This document shows positions 45,298 through 52,923 of a DNA stretch of 64,000 nucleotides, in pieces. Made by a program: the position numbers and the translations under genes. Origin of the DNA: Mycolicibacterium flavescens (GTDB taxonomy: Bacteria > Actinomycetota > Actinomycetes > Mycobacteriales > Mycobacteriaceae); contig NZ_MIHA01000008.1 of the NCBI RefSeq assembly GCF_001722335.1, positions 62,001 to 126,000 of the forward strand, written 5' to 3'. Below the pieces are notes generated by a model. That model had not been told where the DNA came from. It worked only from the letters and a program-made list of their open reading frames with translations, and searched no databases. The stretch's first letter is position 1. Each line of letters begins with the position of its first letter.

Positions 45298-45312
45298 GAG
45301 AACGGAGTTCTC
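45298..45312. promoter_or_regulatory. Operator-like inverted repeat GAGAAC-GGA-GTTCTC
   Basis: Perfect 6-bp arms; its edge is 3 bp from the TAA of the TetR gene. Third operator of the P450 promoter region. Confidence 0.65.
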
Positions 45313-45315
45313 CGG

Positions 45316-46032
45316 TTACTTGGCGGCGAATCCGTGGGAGCAGAAGTCCCAGACTTCGTCAGCGGTGATCGGCTTGGGCCCGGCGTCGTCGGCGCCGTTG
45401 GACTGCGCGACGAACATCACCGTCTGCATGGTCATCGCGGCCATCCGCTTGGGGTTGATGCCTTCGCGCAACTGGCCGGCCTCGCTGGCCTCTTCCATCA
45501 GCTCGGTCAGCAGGGCCAGCAGCGGCGCGTGCGCGATCTTCACCTCGGACGGGTGCGAGAGCAGCAGTCGGGGCGCGAAATCGGTGAACAGCGGTCGCTT
45601 GGCGGTCGGATCGGGCCGCGAGGACTCGAACAGCAACTGCACCGCGACCTTGAGCCGCTCGATGGGCTCGTCCTCGGTGGTGGTGGCCGCGCGGATCTGG
45701 TCGGCCGATCGGCTCAGCGCATCCTCGAAGAGTGCGAGCAGAAGCTCGTGCTTACCGTCGAACTGCAGGTAGAAGCTGCGCAGCGACTGCCGCGAGCGGT
45801 CCACGACCTCCTGCACGGTGAAGTCGGTGCTGCCCTTTTCGATGATGATCGCCTGGGCCGCGTCGAGGAAGCGCTGAACGCGCTGCGCAGCCCGCAGCTT
45901 GGCGGTCTTGATCGACCGCTCGACCGCACGCTGCTTCCACGCGGGTTCCTCGCTGGGGCTCGTCACCGGCGGCTCAGACGCAGGCCGAGTGGGGAGAACA
46001 TGAACTGACTGTACCGGAGAACGCCTTGCCAT
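45316..46032 (-). CDS. TetR-family transcriptional regulator, candidate regulator of the shared operator
   Basis: A 238-residue regulator. A long polar N-terminal arm precedes the helix-turn-helix (RFLDAAQAIIIEKGSTDFTV and EVVDRSRQSLRSFYLQF), followed by a helical ligand domain. The ATG at 46032 has GAGGA upstream. It is flanked on both sides by operator copies: the longest one lies in its own promoter (46087-46105), and three lie between its 3' end and the P450 operon. Autoregulation and local control are the rule for TetR repressors, so it is the best candidate to bind the motif across the window. The ligand is probably an acyl-CoA or pathway intermediate. Confidence 0.88.
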   Translation of the reverse strand: MARRSPVQSVHVLPTRPASEPPVTSPSEEPAWKQRAVERSIKTAKLRAAQRVQRFLDAAQAIIIEKGSTDFTVQEVVDRSRQSLRSFYLQFDGKHELLLALFEDALSRSADQIRAATTTEDEPIERLKVAVQLLFESSRPDPTAKRPLFTDFAPRLLLSHPSEVKIAHAPLLALLTELMEEASEAGQLREGINPKRMAAMTMQTVMFVAQSNGADDAGPKPITADEVWDFCSHGFAAK

Positions 46033-46086
46033 TGCGGTCCTCGACCCCCTCGCGGCCAACGTGTCAGAGATTGTAACTTTCTCACG

Positions 46087-46105
46087 ATGAGAATAGTATT
46101 CTCAT
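46087..46105. promoter_or_regulatory. Operator-like inverted repeat ATGAGAAT-AGT-ATTCTCAT
   Basis: The best copy of the motif: perfect 8-bp arms around a 3-bp spacer, in the divergent gap between the TetR gene and the acyl-CoA dehydrogenase at 46154. Confidence 0.75.
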
Positions 46106-46153
46106 TTCCGGGATAACTGTAGTCCTACCAAAAATTTGATCCGCGGGAGTCTC

Positions 46154-47329
46154 GTGCAGCTGACCTTCGATGCCGACGTCGAGGCTTTCCGCGCGGAGTT
46201 CAACAGTTTCCTCGATGCGAATCTTCCCGACGAGGCGGTCGCGCTGGCGCGGTCGCGTTCGAGCAGCGACGTGCCGGCGTGGGCCCGCGACTGGCAGCGG
46301 CTGTTGTTCGACAACGGCTGGTTGCTGCCCGGCTACCCGCCCGAGTTCGGCGGGCGCAACGCCACGATCCTGCAGCAGTACGTCCATCAGGAGGAACTCG
46401 CGCGCCGGCGCGTGTACCTGACCTACAACGTGCAGGGGGTCGGGATCATCTCGGCATCGCTGATCTCGTTCGGGACACCTGAACAGCAGCAGCGCTGGGC
46501 GGTGCCGATCCTGCGCGCGGAGATCACCGCGTCGCTGGGGATGAGCGAACCCGGCGCCGGCTCGGACCTGGCGTCGCTGCGCACCACCGCGGTGCGCGAC
46601 GGTGACCACTTCGTCGTCAACGGCCAGAAGGTGTGGACCTCGGGCGCCCACGACGCCGATGTGCTGCTGACCTTCGTGCGCACCGACCCGAAAGCCGCCA
46701 AGCACAAGGGCATCAGCGTGCTGATGATCCCCACGGACCTTCCCGGTGTGGTGCGGCGCCCGTTCGCGTCGCTGTGCGGCACCGACGACCTCGACTTCAA
46801 CGAGGTCTTCTTCAACGACGTCCGGGTGCCCGCGGAGAACCTGATCGGACCGCTCGACGAGGGTTGGTGGGTGGCCAACGGCTCGCTCGGCCACGAGCGG
46901 AACATGCTGTGGCTCAGCTACGCCGATCGCCTGCAGGAACTGGTCGAAGACTTCCGCCCGTCGTCGGCACTCGACCGCGACCGCTACGCCGGGCTGGTGA
47001 TGGACAATCACGCGCTGCGCCTGCTCGGGTCGGTGGCGCTGGCGCGGGCCGCGCGCGGTGATGAGGACGTGCCTGCGCTGTCGGTGCTCAAGCTCCTCGG
47101 CTCGGAGGCGTCGCAGGCGGCGACGGAGTACGCGCTGGCGGCCGCGGGGCCGGACGCGCTGCCCGCTCCGAACTTCAGCGGCCCGTACAGCGCGCACCAC
47201 CTCGACCTGTACCGGTGCGGGTGGTTCGAACGCTATGCGCGCACCTTCGGCGGCACGATCGCCGGCGGCACCTCGGAGATCCAACGCAACATCATCGCCC
47301 AGCGGTTGCTGGGTCTGCCCCGCAACTAG
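46154..47329 (+). CDS. Acyl-CoA dehydrogenase (FadE-like)
   Basis: A 391-residue acyl-CoA dehydrogenase with MSEPGAGSDLASL, KVWTSGAHDADV and the C-terminal IAGGTSEIQRNIIAQRLLG. The candidate base is the glutamate in LGHERNM; the MCAD-type position is glycine. The GTG at 46154 with CGGGAG upstream is preferred to a TTG at 46136. It pairs with the crotonase 11 bp downstream and lies behind the longest operator copy, divergent from the TetR gene. It probably oxidises a branched or ring-bearing acyl-CoA. Confidence 0.9.
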   Translation: MQLTFDADVEAFRAEFNSFLDANLPDEAVALARSRSSSDVPAWARDWQRLLFDNGWLLPGYPPEFGGRNATILQQYVHQEELARRRVYLTYNVQGVGIISASLISFGTPEQQQRWAVPILRAEITASLGMSEPGAGSDLASLRTTAVRDGDHFVVNGQKVWTSGAHDADVLLTFVRTDPKAAKHKGISVLMIPTDLPGVVRRPFASLCGTDDLDFNEVFFNDVRVPAENLIGPLDEGWWVANGSLGHERNMLWLSYADRLQELVEDFRPSSALDRDRYAGLVMDNHALRLLGSVALARAARGDEDVPALSVLKLLGSEASQAATEYALAAAGPDALPAPNFSGPYSAHHLDLYRCGWFERYARTFGGTIAGGTSEIQRNIIAQRLLGLPRN

Positions 47330-47340
47330 AAGGACTGGCC

Positions 47341-48123
47341 ATGTACATCGACTACGAGGTCGCCGACCGGATCGCGACCATCACGTTGAACCGGCCCGAG
47401 GCCGCCAACGCGCAGAACCCGGAACTGCTCGACGAACTCGACGCCGCGTGGACCCGCGCCGCCGAGGATCCCGAGGTGTCGGTGATCGTGTTGCGCGCCA
47501 ACGGGAAGCACTTCTCGGCCGGTCATGACCTGCGCGGTGGCGGACCGGTGCCGGACAAGATCACGCTGGAGTTCATCATCCAGCACGAGGCGAGGCGTTA
47601 TCTGGAGTACACGCTGCGCTGGCGCAACGTGCCCAAGCCGTCGATCGCCGCGGTGCAGGGCCGCTGCATCTCCGGGGGACTGCTGCTGTGCTGGCCGTGC
47701 GACCTGATCATCGCCGCCGACGACGCCCAGTTCTCCGATCCGGTGGTGCTGATGGGCATCGGCGGCGTCGAATACCACGGACACACCTGGGAACTGGGGC
47801 CGCGGAAGGCCAAGGAGATCCTGTTCACCGGCCGCGCGATGACCGCCGAGGAGGTCGCCGCCACCGGCATGGTGAACAAGGTGGTGCCGCGCGAGGACCT
47901 GGACACCGAGACCAGGGCGCTGGCCGAGCAGATCGCCAAGATGCCGCCGTTCAAGCTGCGCCAGGCCAAGCGGGCGGTGAACCAGACGCTCGACGTGCAG
48001 GGCTTCTACGCGGCGATCCAGTCGGTGTTCGACATCCATCAGACCGGGCACGGCAACGCGCTCAGTGTCGGCGGGTGGCCGGTGCTGGTGAACCTCGAAG
48101 AGATGAAAGCCAACATCAAGTAG
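47341..48123 (+). CDS. Enoyl-CoA hydratase/isomerase family protein, non-classical
   Basis: A 260-residue crotonase with GKHFSAGHDLRGGG as the oxyanion segment and GRCISGGLLLCWPCDLI. By motif, the two classical catalytic glutamates are leucine and valine (SGGLLLC, SDPVVLMG), so normal hydration of enoyl-CoA is doubtful. The ATG follows AAGGA. It forms a two-gene operon with the acyl-CoA dehydrogenase. A palindromic repeat follows the stop and separates it from the convergent DUF559 gene. Confidence 0.87.
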   Translation: MYIDYEVADRIATITLNRPEAANAQNPELLDELDAAWTRAAEDPEVSVIVLRANGKHFSAGHDLRGGGPVPDKITLEFIIQHEARRYLEYTLRWRNVPKPSIAAVQGRCISGGLLLCWPCDLIIAADDAQFSDPVVLMGIGGVEYHGHTWELGPRKAKEILFTGRAMTAEEVAATGMVNKVVPREDLDTETRALAEQIAKMPPFKLRQAKRAVNQTLDVQGFYAAIQSVFDIHQTGHGNALSVGGWPVLVNLEEMKANIK

Positions 48124-48138
48124 CGCCCCCCTTTTTAC

Positions 48139-48202
48139 GGCGAGCGTGCGCGTGTGCACACGACACGCCGCGCATTTTCAGCATCTTGTGCACGCTCACG
48201 CC
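48139..48202. repeat. Palindromic repeat family 1, copy 3
   Basis: About 64 bp from GGCGAGCGTGC to GCACGCTCACGCC with the internal block ACGACACGCCG. It lies at the convergent junction of the crotonase and DUF559 genes and includes the stop codon of the latter (48196-48198). Confidence 0.78.
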
Positions 48203-49092
48203 GCCTGAGCGTGCACAAGCTGTCGTCGGACCCGGGCCACGAAGTCCCAGGCGTGATGCCGTACGTCGTCGAAGACGATCGCGATGACGATCCAGCCGAT
48301 GTCCTGCAATGCCAGTCGGCGACGACGGTCGTTGCGCACCGCCTCGGGATCGGAGTGCCAGTCGACGCCGTCGTACTCGACCGCGACGCGGAACTCCGGC
48401 CATGCGAAGTCGAGGCGACGCAGCTCGCCGTTGCCGTCGACCACCTCGTACTGCAGGTCCGGCACCGGCAGCCCCCCGTCGATCATCACCAGGCGCGTCT
48501 CGCTCTCCATCGGCGACTCCGCGCGGGCATCGGCGAGCGGCAGAAGATCCCGTACCGCGACGATCCCGCGCCGGCCAGCCTGTTCGATTGCCGCGCGCCA
48601 CATTTCGCCGCGGCTGCAGGTGCCGGAACGCAACGCCGCATCGAGTGTCGCGAGTGCTCGCGGGCGGCGCAGCGCGCGGGCCACTTCGACGGCGGTCCAG
48701 GCCGGCGTCGTCGCCGCCCGGCCGTCGACCATCACCAGCGGCGCCCCGTCGCGGCGGTGCACGACCAGACCGTCAGCGTTGCGCAGTTGCCGGCGGGGCG
48801 GATTGAGCACATGCAGGTCAGCGGGTTGCTCGGTGTCGAAGCCGAACAGCGCGGCCGCGGTCGACAGACACACCGGCACGGTGACCCCGCACGCGAGGTC
48901 GAGACCGCGCAACCGCATGTCGTCGGTCGGTTCGCCGAGGCCATACACTCCGTGCCAGAGACGCTCCAGATACCGGGTTTTGAGGACCGATTCGAACTCG
49001 TAGCGCGAGACGAGCGCCAGGATCTGACCGCTCGTCGCCACTCCACCCTGCGCGTCGAACAACTGCTTCAGTGCCGCATCCATACCGGCCAT
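48196..49092 (-). CDS. AbiEi-like/DUF559 domain protein (endonuclease-like)
   Basis: A 298-residue protein common in actinobacteria. The N-terminal region (GGVATSGQILALV) looks like the winged helix of AbiEi-type antitoxins; the C-terminal part, with RRLDFAWPEFRVAVEYDG and then WHSDPEAVRNDRRR, has the acidic and basic spacing of DUF559/Vsr-like endonuclease folds. No toxin partner is adjacent. It is unrelated to the catabolic genes and sits between two family-1 palindromic repeats; its final residues (LVHAQAA) and stop are encoded in or beside one. Function unknown. Confidence 0.75.
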   Translation of the reverse strand: MAGMDAALKQLFDAQGGVATSGQILALVSRYEFESVLKTRYLERLWHGVYGLGEPTDDMRLRGLDLACGVTVPVCLSTAAALFGFDTEQPADLHVLNPPRRQLRNADGLVVHRRDGAPLVMVDGRAATTPAWTAVEVARALRRPRALATLDAALRSGTCSRGEMWRAAIEQAGRRGIVAVRDLLPLADARAESPMESETRLVMIDGGLPVPDLQYEVVDGNGELRRLDFAWPEFRVAVEYDGVDWHSDPEAVRNDRRRRLALQDIGWIVIAIVFDDVRHHAWDFVARVRRQLVHAQAA

Positions 49093-49173
49093 CGTCAGCC
49101 TGGTGACGCCGTCGCGAACACACGTGAGACTTAACCTGTGGATGGATCACCACTTGTGCACAGTCGCGGCGGC

Positions 49174-49236
49174 GCGAACGTGCACAAGTGCACGATTTTC
49201 GTGGGCGTGTCGAGTGCAAAGCAATGCACGCTCGCC
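49174..49236. repeat. Palindromic repeat family 1, copy 4 (inverted)
   Basis: About 63 bp from GCGAACGTGCAC to TGCACGCTCGCC with the internal block GGGCGTGTCGAG. It is 3' of the leftward Rieske operon. After it, CTCGCCCCRACGAGG occurs twice with a 24-bp period (49231-49245, 49255-49269). The remaining 49093-49173 holds no feature. Confidence 0.7.
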
Positions 49237-49274
49237 CCGACGAGGTGAGGGCCCTCGCCCCAACGAGGCGGGGG

Positions 49275-50072
49275 CTACAGTTCGGCGAGGCGGGGGGCCG
49301 AGCCGCGCGCCCGCAGACCCGCGCCGGCCCGTCGCGTCAACTCCCTTGTGTTGCCGAGCAATCCGTCCAGCACCAGTGCGCGCTTGATGTGCACGTGCAG
49401 GTCGTGTTCTTCGGTGAAGCCGATCCCGCCGAGCACCTGCTGACAGCGTTTGGCCGCGGTCAACGCCGCCTTGCCCGCGGCGGCCTTGGCCAGCATCGCG
49501 GTCAGGTCGGGGCTTTCGGTGCCCGGCAGGCCCAACGTCGCCTCGGCGCCTTCGATGGCCACCAGCGTCTCGGCCAGCCGATGCCGGATCGCCTGGAACG
49601 ACGCGATCGGCTTACCGAACTGCACCCGGTCCAGTGCGTGCTGACGGGCCAGCGCCAGCATCGCCCTGGCCGTACCGACCAACCACCAGCCGACCGCCCG
49701 CCGCGCCTCACCCATCCGCATCAGCTCACCGTCGGGCACCGCGCGCAGCGGCAGCCCGCCGAGCGTCGGCTCCGCGTTGGCGGTGCGCTCCCACACCACC
49801 CAGCCGCCACCGGCGAACGGCATCGGCGGGGTGCCGCCGGGCAGACCGCCGATGGTCTCGAGCAGCACATCGTTGAGAACCGAGGCGTGCGAGCCAGTTT
49901 CGCCGAGCAGCCGGAACACCAACGGGATCGCCATGTCGGGCATGTCGGCCAGCATCTCGGCCCAGCCCAGTTCGGCCAGCGCGGCGTCGAGTTCGGCGCC
50001 CGATGTCGAGAGCATGGTCTTGCGCAGGGTGTCCTCGAGCATGCCGAGGGATTCGGCGTCCAGAGCGTCCAT
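49275..50072 (-). CDS. Acyl-CoA dehydrogenase, small subunit type
   Basis: A 265-residue acyl-CoA dehydrogenase-like protein, too short for a full enzyme. It keeps RVQFGKPIASFQAIRHRLAE, the FAD-contact segment, and the C-terminal VLGGIGFTEEHDLHVHIKRA, but the N-terminal half is diverged and has no catalytic ER motif. The upstream gene encodes a full-length partner, and the two likely form an alpha2beta2 enzyme. The ATG at 50072 follows AAGGAG. It is the last gene of the leftward Rieske operon and ends near palindromic repeats. Confidence 0.85.
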   Translation of the reverse strand: MDALDAESLGMLEDTLRKTMLSTSGAELDAALAELGWAEMLADMPDMAIPLVFRLLGETGSHASVLNDVLLETIGGLPGGTPPMPFAGGGWVVWERTANAEPTLGGLPLRAVPDGELMRMGEARRAVGWWLVGTARAMLALARQHALDRVQFGKPIASFQAIRHRLAETLVAIEGAEATLGLPGTESPDLTAMLAKAAAGKAALTAAKRCQQVLGGIGFTEEHDLHVHIKRALVLDGLLGNTRELTRRAGAGLRARGSAPRLAEL

Positions 50073-50074
50073 GG

Positions 50075-51202
50075 TCACTCCTTCCCGAGGTCGAGCAGCC
50101 GGCGGGCGATGATGTTGCGCTGCACCTCGGCGGTGCCGCCGTAGATGCTGGCCGCCCGCGAGTACAGGTAGTCGGTGCGCCAGAAGTCGTCGGTCAGCTC
50201 GATGTGTCCGGGCAGCAGGTCGCGCACGGTGTCGAACAGCCGTTGCTCGGCGCCGGCCAGCAGCACCTTGTCGATCGAGGTGTCCGCACCGAGCTTCTGA
50301 CCGCCGGCCAGGCGGTGCTGGGTCGCACGAGACCGGCAGCGCAGAGTGTGCAACGCCAGGTACGCCTCGCCGAGGTCCGAATCCGACGCTGTGCCCAGCC
50401 CTTTGACCTCGTTGATCAGCGTGTCGAAGCGGGCGTACAGGTACGCGATCCGCTGCCAGAAACACGTCGAGCGCTCATAAGGCAGCAGGTCCATCGCCAG
50501 TTGCCAACCGTCACCGACGTTTCCGAGCATCCGGTCTCCCGGCACCGCCACGTCGTCGAAGTACACCTCGCAGAACTCGTCGACGTCGTGCATGGTGCGC
50601 AGCGGTCGCACGGTCACGCCGGGGGAGTCGAGGTCGACGAAGAACGCCGTGATCGCCTCGTGGTTGGGGGTGTCCGGGCCGCCGGTGCGGGTGAGCAGGA
50701 TGCACCGCGTCGCGTACTGCGCGAAACTCGTCCAGACCTTCTGCCCGTTGACGACCCACTGGTCGCCGCGTTGTTCGGCGCAGGTGGTCAGCGACGCCAG
50801 ATCGCTACCGGCGCCCGGTTCGGAGAAGCCCTGACACCACGACTCCTGGCCGGACAGCAGGCGCGGCACCATCTCGGCGGCCAATTCAGGGCGCGCATAG
50901 TCGATCATGGTCGGTGTCAGCACGTCGAGCATGGAGTACGGGCCCGGATGGTCGAGGCCGCGCCCGACGACCTCCTCGCCGACGATCGCGCGCAGGATGT
51001 CCGGACCGCCCAGTCCGCCCGCCGATTCCGGCCAGCCGTACCGCATCCAGTCCGCGTCGTACAGCGCCTTGAGAACCCGCAGGTGCTGTTGCTGGTGGGC
51101 GTCGAGCGAGTCGTCACCCGGTGGTGGTGTGAGGTCGTTGGCGTCGAGCCATTCCCGCAGTGCCGTGCGGAACGCGGCCGGCTCGAAGAGGGCTTCGCTC
51201 AT
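50075..51202 (-). CDS. Acyl-CoA dehydrogenase, large partner subunit
   Basis: A 375-residue acyl-CoA dehydrogenase with FSEPGAGSDLASL, GQKVWTSFAQYATRC and the C-terminal IYGGTAEVQRNIIARRLL. The candidate base is the glutamate in LPYERST. Its ATG overlaps the stop of the SnoaL-like gene (ATGA), and the small-subunit gene follows after 2 bp. As in the pair at 7316/8115, the adjacent short and full-length subunits suggest a heterotetramer. It probably desaturates the acyl-CoA formed after the Rieske step. Confidence 0.88.
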   Translation of the reverse strand: MSEALFEPAAFRTALREWLDANDLTPPPGDDSLDAHQQQHLRVLKALYDADWMRYGWPESAGGLGGPDILRAIVGEEVVGRGLDHPGPYSMLDVLTPTMIDYARPELAAEMVPRLLSGQESWCQGFSEPGAGSDLASLTTCAEQRGDQWVVNGQKVWTSFAQYATRCILLTRTGGPDTPNHEAITAFFVDLDSPGVTVRPLRTMHDVDEFCEVYFDDVAVPGDRMLGNVGDGWQLAMDLLPYERSTCFWQRIAYLYARFDTLINEVKGLGTASDSDLGEAYLALHTLRCRSRATQHRLAGGQKLGADTSIDKVLLAGAEQRLFDTVRDLLPGHIELTDDFWRTDYLYSRAASIYGGTAEVQRNIIARRLLDLGKE

Positions 51203-51636
51203 CCGGCTTCGGGTCTCCCAATCGCATGCGGACGACCGGAATCGTGCTCGCCGCTGCGCCGGATGAACGTCATGGCACGGGTTTTCAGCCGCCACCCGTC
51301 GTCGGTGCGCAGATAGGTGTCGTTGTAGTAGCCGATGCGCATGTCGTGCTTGGAGTGCTCGATGAAGCACAGCGGCTGGGTGCCGGTGGCCTTGTCCGGA
51401 TCGTCGGGATCCAGATGCACCAGCGAGGTACCCGTCATGAACAGCCCCTTGGGGGCGGCGTCGACGAGTTCGGGGAAGCGGGCCAGCGTGTACGTCGAAC
51501 CGAACGCGCTGTAGGTGCCGTCCGGGGTGAACACCGAGATCAGGCCGTCGATGTCACCCTGGGTGATGGTGACGGCGTACTTCGCCAGCAGTTGCTGGAT
51601 CTCGACGAGATCCTCGATTCGCTTGGACTCAGTCAT
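51199..51636 (-). CDS. SnoaL/NTF2-like protein
   Basis: A 145-residue protein with the NTF2-like fold pattern: an N-terminal helix region (RIEDLVEIQQLLAKYAVTI), then GDIDGLISVFTPDGTY and a C-terminal sheet ending in GWRLKTRAMTFIRR. This superfamily includes aldol-type cyclases, isomerases, dehydratases and small subunits of Rieske dioxygenases. In an operon with a Rieske oxygenase that lacks a classical beta subunit, it could act as that partner or as an isomerase. It overlaps both neighbouring genes (8 bp upstream, 4 bp downstream). Confidence 0.83.
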   Translation of the reverse strand: MTESKRIEDLVEIQQLLAKYAVTITQGDIDGLISVFTPDGTYSAFGSTYTLARFPELVDAAPKGLFMTGTSLVHLDPDDPDKATGTQPLCFIEHSKHDMRIGYYNDTYLRTDDGWRLKTRAMTFIRRSGEHDSGRPHAIGRPEAG

Positions 51637-52921
51637 GTCGGAAGACCTTACCGCCCTTCATTACGAAGTTGACGTCTCGTGTAACGCTGATATCGGCGAG
51701 CGGGTCGCCCGGCACCGCGATGATGTCCGCGATCTTGCCCTCGGCGATCCGGCCCAGGTCGGGCTTGTCGATCAGGTCGGCCGCGACGACGGTCGCCGCG
51801 CGCAGCACCGCCGCCGGCGGCAGGCCCCAGTCGACCAGGGTCACCAGCTCGTCGGCGTTCTTGCCGTGCGGGATCGCCGGTGCATCGGTGCCGACGGCGA
51901 TCTTGGCGCCCGCTTCGTAGGCGGCTTTGATCGACGTGCGCGCTTTAGGGAACATCTCGGCGGCCTTGTCCTGCAATTCTTTCGGAGCCCGTGACACGTC
52001 CATCGCCTCGGCGAGCCGACGGGTGCTGACCAGGAACCGGTCGTTGTCGACGAGCATCCGGATGGCTTCGTCGTCCATCAGGAAGCCGTGTTCGATGCAG
52101 TCGATGCCACAGGCCACGGCGTGTTTGACGGCTTCGGCGCCGTGGGTGTGGGCGGCGACCTTGAGCCCGCGTCGATGCGCCTCGTCGACGATCGCGCGCA
52201 GCTCCTCGTCCGAATAATGTTGTGCGCCTGCTTCTCCGGTCAGCGACATCACGCCACCGGAGACGCAGACCTTGATCAGCTGCGCGCCGTGCTTGATCTG
52301 GTAGCGCACCGCCTTGCGAATCTCGTCGACGCCGTTGGCGATGCCCTCCTCGACCGTCAGTTCCAGCGCGCCGGGCATGAACGCGGCGAACATCGTCGGA
52401 TCCAGGTGCCCACCGGTCGGGGTGATGGCGTGACCGGCGGGGATCACCCGCGGCCCGTCGATCCAGCCGGCGTCGATGGCCTTGGCCAACGCCACGTCGA
52501 GCAGATAGCCACCGGTCTTGACGAACAGCCCGAGGTTGCGGACCGTGGTGAACCCCGCCCGCAACGTGCGTCGCGCATTGCCGACCGCCCGCAACACCCG
52601 GGTGGCCGGGTCGTCCTGCACCTGGGACAGGCCGGGGTTCTCACCCCGGCCGCCCATGAGCAGGTTGACCTCCATGTCCATCAGGCCGGGCAGCAGGATC
52701 GCGTCGCCGAGGTCGATGACCTCGCCTTCGGCTGAGCCCCCGACTCCTGCTGAACTGTCGGCTCCGCCGACTCCTGCTGAACTGTCGGCTCCGTCGACTC
52801 CTGCTGAACTGTCGGCTCCGCCGACGGAAACAATGCGGTCGCCGTCGACCCGGACGACGCCCGGCCGGATGATCTCGCCGGCGTCGACGTCGAGTAGACC
52901 CGCGGCTTTGAGGGTCAGCAC
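51629..52921 (-). CDS. Imidazolonepropionase-like amidohydrolase with altered metal motif
   Basis: A 430-residue amidohydrolase-1 family protein. The fold is clear: LLPGLMDMEVNLLMGG, a candidate metal-bridging lysine in LIKVCVSGG, histidines in AAHTHGAEA and IEHGF, and the aspartate in VGTDAPAIPHGKN. The usual N-terminal HxH reads ExN (MEVN), so one metal-site half is changed. Between two N-terminal strands lies a nine-residue unit (GADSSAGVG or near) repeated three times, encoded by a 27-bp tandem repeat. The GTG at 52921 is 2 bp after the upstream stop. Predicted to hydrolyse an amide, lactone or ring. Confidence 0.83.
   Translation of the reverse strand: MLTLKAAGLLDVDAGEIIRPGVVRVDGDRIVSVGGADSSAGVDGADSSAGVGGADSSAGVGGSAEGEVIDLGDAILLPGLMDMEVNLLMGGRGENPGLSQVQDDPATRVLRAVGNARRTLRAGFTTVRNLGLFVKTGGYLLDVALAKAIDAGWIDGPRVIPAGHAITPTGGHLDPTMFAAFMPGALELTVEEGIANGVDEIRKAVRYQIKHGAQLIKVCVSGGVMSLTGEAGAQHYSDEELRAIVDEAHRRGLKVAAHTHGAEAVKHAVACGIDCIEHGFLMDDEAIRMLVDNDRFLVSTRRLAEAMDVSRAPKELQDKAAEMFPKARTSIKAAYEAGAKIAVGTDAPAIPHGKNADELVTLVDWGLPPAAVLRAATVVAADLIDKPDLGRIAEGKIADIIAVPGDPLADISVTRDVNFVMKGGKVFRHD
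52742..52822. repeat. 27-bp tandem repeat, three units, in frame
   Basis: Units at 52742-52768, 52769-52795 and 52796-52822 differ at one base. Each encodes nine residues of the amidohydrolase, so copy-number change would keep the reading frame. It behaves like a coding minisatellite. Confidence 0.92.
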
Positions 52922-52923
52922 CT

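Noticed and set aside
45272..45312. GAGAAC-N3-GTTCTC sites as KstR boxes
   Set aside because: The KstR motif has a 2-bp spacing between AAC and GTT; here it is 3, and the outer bases differ.
52742..52822. Three short repeats as a CRISPR array
   Set aside because: Units are directly adjacent without spacers and are translated in frame within a gene.
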